From Acidithiobacillus sp. YTS05 (lineage in GTDB: Bacteria > Pseudomonadota > Gammaproteobacteria > Acidithiobacillales > Acidithiobacillaceae): a stretch of DNA of 64,000 bases. The stretch is taken from positions 868,001 to 932,000 of the forward strand of contig NZ_CP094359.1 of NCBI RefSeq assembly GCF_024396695.1, in the 5' to 3' direction. Each line of letters begins with the position of its first letter. The first letter of the stretch is position 1. Positions 60,597 to 64,000 of this stretch are shown in pieces. A program made the position numbers and the translations under genes. The notes below the pieces were generated by a model. It made no database searches. It was given only the letters and a program-made list of their open reading frames with translations, and was not told where the DNA came from.

Positions 60597-61934
60597 ATGA
60601 GTATGCTACCTGTAGGGGGGCTGGCAGCCCCAGAGCAGGCCGTGGCGGTCAGTGCCAAGGCGGAGACGAATCCGGGAGATACCGCTTCTGGCTTTGCCCA
60701 GGTCTTATCACAGCAGTCCGCGATAGGTGCTGTTGCTGCTCAGGGTGAAGGTAAGGTGCCGGATGCGTCCGGAGTCCTACGGAGTGCTACCGAAGCGCCC
60801 AGGAAAGGAGAGGCCGGACCCGCGCAGCAAACAGGAACCTCCGCGCAGGCCGCCGCTTTCAGTCAGAAGACCAGGAAAGAACCGCACGGGAAGGATCAGC
60901 CTGCGCCTGCCGGCCCCACGCGCGAGTTGGTTGCAGGGCCGGTTATGCACGGTCTGCCAGCGAACCCGTCCGGGTTGCAGCTTGTCGGCCGCAGCGCAGA
61001 GGGATCTTCGGCGACAAAGACTCCGGCTGTGAAAACGTCGCCGGTGAACCCTGCCTCGCTGCTGTCGGATGACGAAGAAAAAAAGGACGTGAAGGATGGC
61101 AAAGTTTCCAAGAATGCAGCCAACGGCGACACGCCTCTGCCAGTTTTGCTCGCGCCGGCAAATCTCTCGATAATGACCCCAGAGGGCGGAAAGGCCAAAG
61201 CCGAGGTCAAGAGCACGCAGAGCAGTCGCTTGCCCCATAACCTGCAGAGCAACGGCATCCCGCGTTTCGATCAGACCTCCTCGGGATCGACGCCGAGCGA
61301 TATTGCCACTGCCAGCGAGCTGTTTCGACCGGAGCTGACGACCGCGCTGGCGACGGATTCCTTGACCGGCACAACGACGGGTATAACGGAAGTGGCAAAG
61401 TCGAAAGTAGATCTGACGAGTAGCGCCCTGTCTGGCAGCAACTCCCTGTTTGGTATCCTGCAGATGCCCCAGCTCGCAGGAAGCGTAGCGGCTCCGGCGC
61501 AGGTGCAGCTTTCGCCATCGCTGCAGGAGCAGCCTGCCTGGGGGCAGGCGCTTGCCCAGGGGGTACAATGGATGGCCCAGGGCGGCGTGCAGCAGGCCGT
61601 CATTCACCTTCATCCAGAACACCTCGGCCCCCTGGTGGTACAGTTGGAGCTGGGGCAGAACGGACAGGCCTCGGCGGTATTTCTATCGGCCCATGCCGAC
61701 GTTCGGGCGGCGATCTCCGCAGCGGTACCGCAACTGCAACAAAATTTTGCCGCCATGGGCCTGAATCTTGGTCAGGCAAGTGTGGGTTCTGGTTGGTCAG
61801 GTAGCGCGGGCGAGCAGCGCAATGAGCGCGGAGCCAGCGATGCCGATGACGGCTCGACGGATGCCGTCGCCCCTGTGCTGTCCGCGCCGCAGGCGCTGAT
61901 GACGCATCAGGGCTTGTTGAGCACTTTCGTGTAG
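60597..61934 (+). CDS. fliK: Hook-length control protein FliK
   Basis: 445 residues from the ATG at 60597. The long N-terminal part is disordered, rich in Ala, Ser, Pro and Lys. The conserved C-terminal domain has VIHLHPEHLGPLVVQLELGQ and a following VFLSAHADVRAAISAAVPQL. It measures hook length and switches export specificity. It contrasts with the external proteins in being rich in Lys. Confidence 0.92.
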   Translation: MSMLPVGGLAAPEQAVAVSAKAETNPGDTASGFAQVLSQQSAIGAVAAQGEGKVPDASGVLRSATEAPRKGEAGPAQQTGTSAQAAAFSQKTRKEPHGKDQPAPAGPTRELVAGPVMHGLPANPSGLQLVGRSAEGSSATKTPAVKTSPVNPASLLSDDEEKKDVKDGKVSKNAANGDTPLPVLLAPANLSIMTPEGGKAKAEVKSTQSSRLPHNLQSNGIPRFDQTSSGSTPSDIATASELFRPELTTALATDSLTGTTTGITEVAKSKVDLTSSALSGSNSLFGILQMPQLAGSVAAPAQVQLSPSLQEQPAWGQALAQGVQWMAQGGVQQAVIHLHPEHLGPLVVQLELGQNGQASAVFLSAHADVRAAISAAVPQLQQNFAAMGLNLGQASVGSGWSGSAGEQRNERGASDADDGSTDAVAPVLSAPQALMTHQGLLSTFV

Positions 61935-61944
61935 GCGCTCGCGT

Positions 61945-62958
61945 ATGAGTCAGCAAATCCTGAGTCAGGACGAGGTGGACGCGCTCTTCCAGGGTATGAA
62001 TGAGGGCGAGGTCGACCTGTCCCCGGGCGATCTGCCAGAGGAGGGCGGAATACGTCCCTACGATCTGGCCAATCAGGATCGTATCGTACGGGGGCGCATG
62101 CCCACCCTGGAGGTGATGAACGAGCGTTTTGCCCGACTGTGGCGGGTCAGTTTATTTAATTTCCTGCGTCGCAGTGCCGAGATTTCCATTGGTACAGTGA
62201 AGCTGGTGAAATACAGTGAGTTCATTCGCAGTCTGGTGGTGCCCAGCAATATCAATATCGTTTCCTTGAAGCCCTTGCGCGGCAGTTGTCTTTTTGTCTT
62301 TGATCCCCGCCTGATATTCTCTGTCATCGACAATTATTTCGGTGGTGACGGGCGTTTTCATGCGCGTATCGAGGGGAGGGACTTTACTCCATTGGAGTCC
62401 CGAATCATCAACAAACTGTTGGGGATGGCGCTGCAAGACTTCAAGACGGCATGGAAGCCGGTCATCGATCTGGTGCCGGAGTTGCAGCGGTCTGAAGTGA
62501 ATCCACAATTTGTGAATATTGCCACCCCGACGGAGGTGGTGATTACCACGGAGTTTCATGTGGAGCTCGAATCGGGATCTGGATCTCTGCAGGTATGCCT
62601 GCCCTACGGTATGGTCGAGCCGGTGCGTGACCAGCTTACCGCAGGTACCATGGCGGATCGCTCGGAGGTCGATAAACGCTGGATTCAATCGCTTAACAGC
62701 GAATTGCAGGAAGCCGAGCTAAATCTGCAGATTGAATTCGTTCGCAAAAAATTGACTCTGGGACAGATCCTGCAATTGCGCGACGGTGACGTGATTCCGA
62801 TTGACATGCCCGAACAGCTGTTGGCCCGGGTGGAAGGCATTCCGGTGTTTTCCGGTCGTTACGGTGTGCATGGTGAAAAGTATGCCATTCAGTTTGATCA
62901 TGGCCTGACACCGGAAACAGAAGAAGGCTTGAGCGCCATGGCGGCGTGGGAGAAATAA
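61945..62958 (+). CDS. fliM: Motor switch protein FliM
   Basis: 337 residues. The CheY-P binding peptide is at the extreme N-terminus (ILSQDEVDALFQGM). The middle domain has VPSNINIVSLKPLRGSCLFV and the end is a SpoA domain (GDVIPIDMPEQLLARVEGIP). It follows fliK with no fliL gene between them. Confidence 0.97.
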   Translation: MSQQILSQDEVDALFQGMNEGEVDLSPGDLPEEGGIRPYDLANQDRIVRGRMPTLEVMNERFARLWRVSLFNFLRRSAEISIGTVKLVKYSEFIRSLVVPSNINIVSLKPLRGSCLFVFDPRLIFSVIDNYFGGDGRFHARIEGRDFTPLESRIINKLLGMALQDFKTAWKPVIDLVPELQRSEVNPQFVNIATPTEVVITTEFHVELESGSGSLQVCLPYGMVEPVRDQLTAGTMADRSEVDKRWIQSLNSELQEAELNLQIEFVRKKLTLGQILQLRDGDVIPIDMPEQLLARVEGIPVFSGRYGVHGEKYAIQFDHGLTPETEEGLSAMAAWEK

Positions 62959-62960
62959 AG

Positions 62961-63440
62961 ATGGCCGAAAAGGAGAAGGATAGCTCGGATCAGAGTGCTG
63001 CTGACGACATCATGGCAGATTGGTCGGCGGCCCTGGCAGAGCAGGAGGCGGCAGTGCCCACGCCGGGTGAGACGGCGGCTGACGAGGGAGCTGATACTGG
63101 CAAAAGAACGGCTACAGATTCCGCTGGAGCATCACCGGTCTCCATGCCTTCTTTGCAGGATGCAGGTACTGCGGAAAAAGTTGCTAACCTTGATATGATT
63201 CTCGACATTCCCGTCACGCTTTCCGTCGAACTCGGGCACACCAAGATTCAGATTCGCAATCTCCTGCAATTGGCGCAGGGATCGGTAGTGGAACTCGAGC
63301 GTCTGGCGGGTGAGCCGATGGATGTTCTGGTGAACGGCTATCTGATTGCCCAGGGCGAGGTGGTCCTGGTCAATGATAAATTTGGCATCCGGCTGACCGA
63401 TATCATCAGTCCCGCCGAGCGCGCGAAGAAGCTCCGTTGA
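62961..63440 (+). CDS. fliN: Motor switch protein FliN
   Basis: 159 residues from the ATG at 62961, two bases after the fliM stop, with GGGAG upstream. An acidic flexible N-terminus leads to the SpoA domain (DIPVTLSVELGHTKIQIRNL, GYLIAQGEVVLVNDKFGIRL). It completes the C ring with FliM. Confidence 0.96.
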   Translation: MAEKEKDSSDQSAADDIMADWSAALAEQEAAVPTPGETAADEGADTGKRTATDSAGASPVSMPSLQDAGTAEKVANLDMILDIPVTLSVELGHTKIQIRNLLQLAQGSVVELERLAGEPMDVLVNGYLIAQGEVVLVNDKFGIRLTDIISPAERAKKLR

Positions 63441-63967
63441 AGCAGCCGCGCCCTGTCAAGGATTCGTCGTTGCAACTGTCAAGACTCCGTCATCTGCTTC
63501 TTCTGCTGCTGCTTACCCCGCTTCCTGCGTTTGCTGCGCAGACGGAGCCAGCAGTCTTTTCCCCTTGGGCAATCCTGCGTCTGATCGCCACCCTGATCCT
63601 CGTACTACTGGTATTTTTCGCCTTGATCTGGCTCTTTCGTCGTCTGCAACCTGGTGCTGCCGGTGTCTCGGGTAGCCCCATGCGGGTCTTGGCATCGCTC
63701 CCCCTCGGCACGCGGGAACGCCTCTTGCTAGTGGAGGTCGGCAAGCAGCAGTTACTGCTGGGAGCGACGCCGGCCGGGATCACCCTCCTGCATACCCTCC
63801 CAGAACCGCTGCCCGTGGATTCTGGCAGTCCGGCCTTTTCCGGCTGGCTGCGGCAAGCAATGGAGAGGTGTAAGCAAGAGCAATGGCAAAATCAGCAAGC
63901 AAGATCCGCCGGGGAAAAGCCGTCCTCCTCAGTAGCGGGATCCTCTTCGGAGGGCTCTTCCTCCTAA
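63437..63967 (+). CDS. fliO: Flagellar export component FliO
   Basis: 176 residues, apparently starting with TTG that overlaps the fliN stop (TTGA). It has a signal-like hydrophobic start (LLLLLLLTPLPAFA), a membrane helix (LIATLILVLLVFFALIWLF) and a small cytoplasmic domain (RVLASLPLGTRERLLLVEVG). It helps assemble the FliP ring. Its end is Ser-rich. The start codon is the least certain part. Confidence 0.85.
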   Translation: MKQPRPVKDSSLQLSRLRHLLLLLLLTPLPAFAAQTEPAVFSPWAILRLIATLILVLLVFFALIWLFRRLQPGAAGVSGSPMRVLASLPLGTRERLLLVEVGKQQLLLGATPAGITLLHTLPEPLPVDSGSPAFSGWLRQAMERCKQEQWQNQQARSAGEKPSSSVAGSSSEGSSS

Positions 63968-64000
63968 GCAGTCCGGTCCTGGCAGCGGGACTGCCGGGGG
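63883..64000 (+). CDS. fliP: Flagellar export protein FliP, first 39 codons
   Basis: An ATG at 63883, inside the end of fliO in another frame, opens a sequence with a basic start (SASKIRRGK), a hydrophobic signal segment (LFGGLFLLSSPVLAAG) and LPG at the window edge. FliP has a cleaved signal followed by just such a LPG, and fliP follows fliO in the normal order. The gene continues beyond the window. Confidence 0.75.
   Translation, partial: MAKSASKIRRGKAVLLSSGILFGGLFLLSSPVLAAGLPG

Noticed and set aside
1..64000. CRISPR arrays, tRNA or rRNA genes, insertion sequences
   Set aside because: I saw no spaced direct repeats, no cloverleaf candidates I could support and no transposase in the window.

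Overview
The window looks like chromosome from a flagellated, acid-living gamma/acidithiobacillia-type proteobacterium, with an Acidithiobacillus-like organism as the best guess. This is inference: no rRNA or other marker gene is present. The support is the GC-rich, densely packed coding, a Pseudomonas/Vibrio-type polar flagellar gene order with sigma-54 regulators, a Tat-exported DsrE-like protein, and extracellular flagellar proteins that are almost free of charged residues. Flagellin has 3 Lys and 4 Arg in 527 residues and the filament cap has 2 Lys and 4 Arg in 646, which suits a filament exposed to strong acid.

Layout. Positions 1-16.6 kb hold mostly housekeeping genes: the end of a nitrilase-type amidase, a Tat-exported DsrE-like protein, an SbmA/YddA-type ABC exporter, a thioredoxin-fold protein, the minus-strand block murJ, ribF, ileS, lspA, a soluble lytic transglycosylase, a three-gene zinc/manganese-type ABC transporter with a small Cys/His-rich protein beside it, and a phosphohexomutase. 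Positions 16.6-26.5 kb are a minus-strand chemotaxis and motor block: a MotB-type stator protein, a SPOR protein, cheY, cheZ, cheA, a degenerate receptor-like coiled-coil protein, an oxygen-binding di-iron protein homologue, two soluble chemoreceptors with CZB domains, and cheV. No cheW, cheR, cheB or motA lies in the window. Positions 26.6-29.6 kb hold a YcgR-like PilZ protein and the minus-strand set flgA, flgM, flgN, csrA, fliW. Positions 29.8-40.7 kb are flgBCDEFGHIJ, a small unknown gene, then flgK and flgL. Positions 40.8-45.5 kb encode one 1558-residue multidomain methyltransferase/glycosyltransferase, followed by a convergent Uma2-family gene. Positions 46.2-64 kb are fliC, flaG, fliD, fliS, a tPilZ-like gene, fleQ/fleS/fleR-type regulators, fliEFGHIJK, fliMNO and the first codons of fliP.

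Regulation that can be read from the sequence. Sigma-54 type promoters (GG-N10-GC with good flanks) lie upstream of flgA, flgB and fliE, and a face-to-face pair lies between the motB-like and ycgR-like genes. FliA (sigma-28) type promoters (TCAAG-N14/15-GCCGTTAA-like) lie upstream of fliC, flgM and cheY. The flagellin leader carries two small hairpins that present GGA in the loop, the second one holding the Shine-Dalgarno sequence. This is the arrangement expected for CsrA repression relieved by FliW, and both of those genes are in the window.

Points most worth following up: the chemotaxis operon built around a di-iron oxygen-sensor homologue and a degenerate receptor; the CsrA-type flagellin leader; the bidirectional sigma-54 promoter; the composite giant glycosyltransferase; and the near-absence of charge in the filament proteins.
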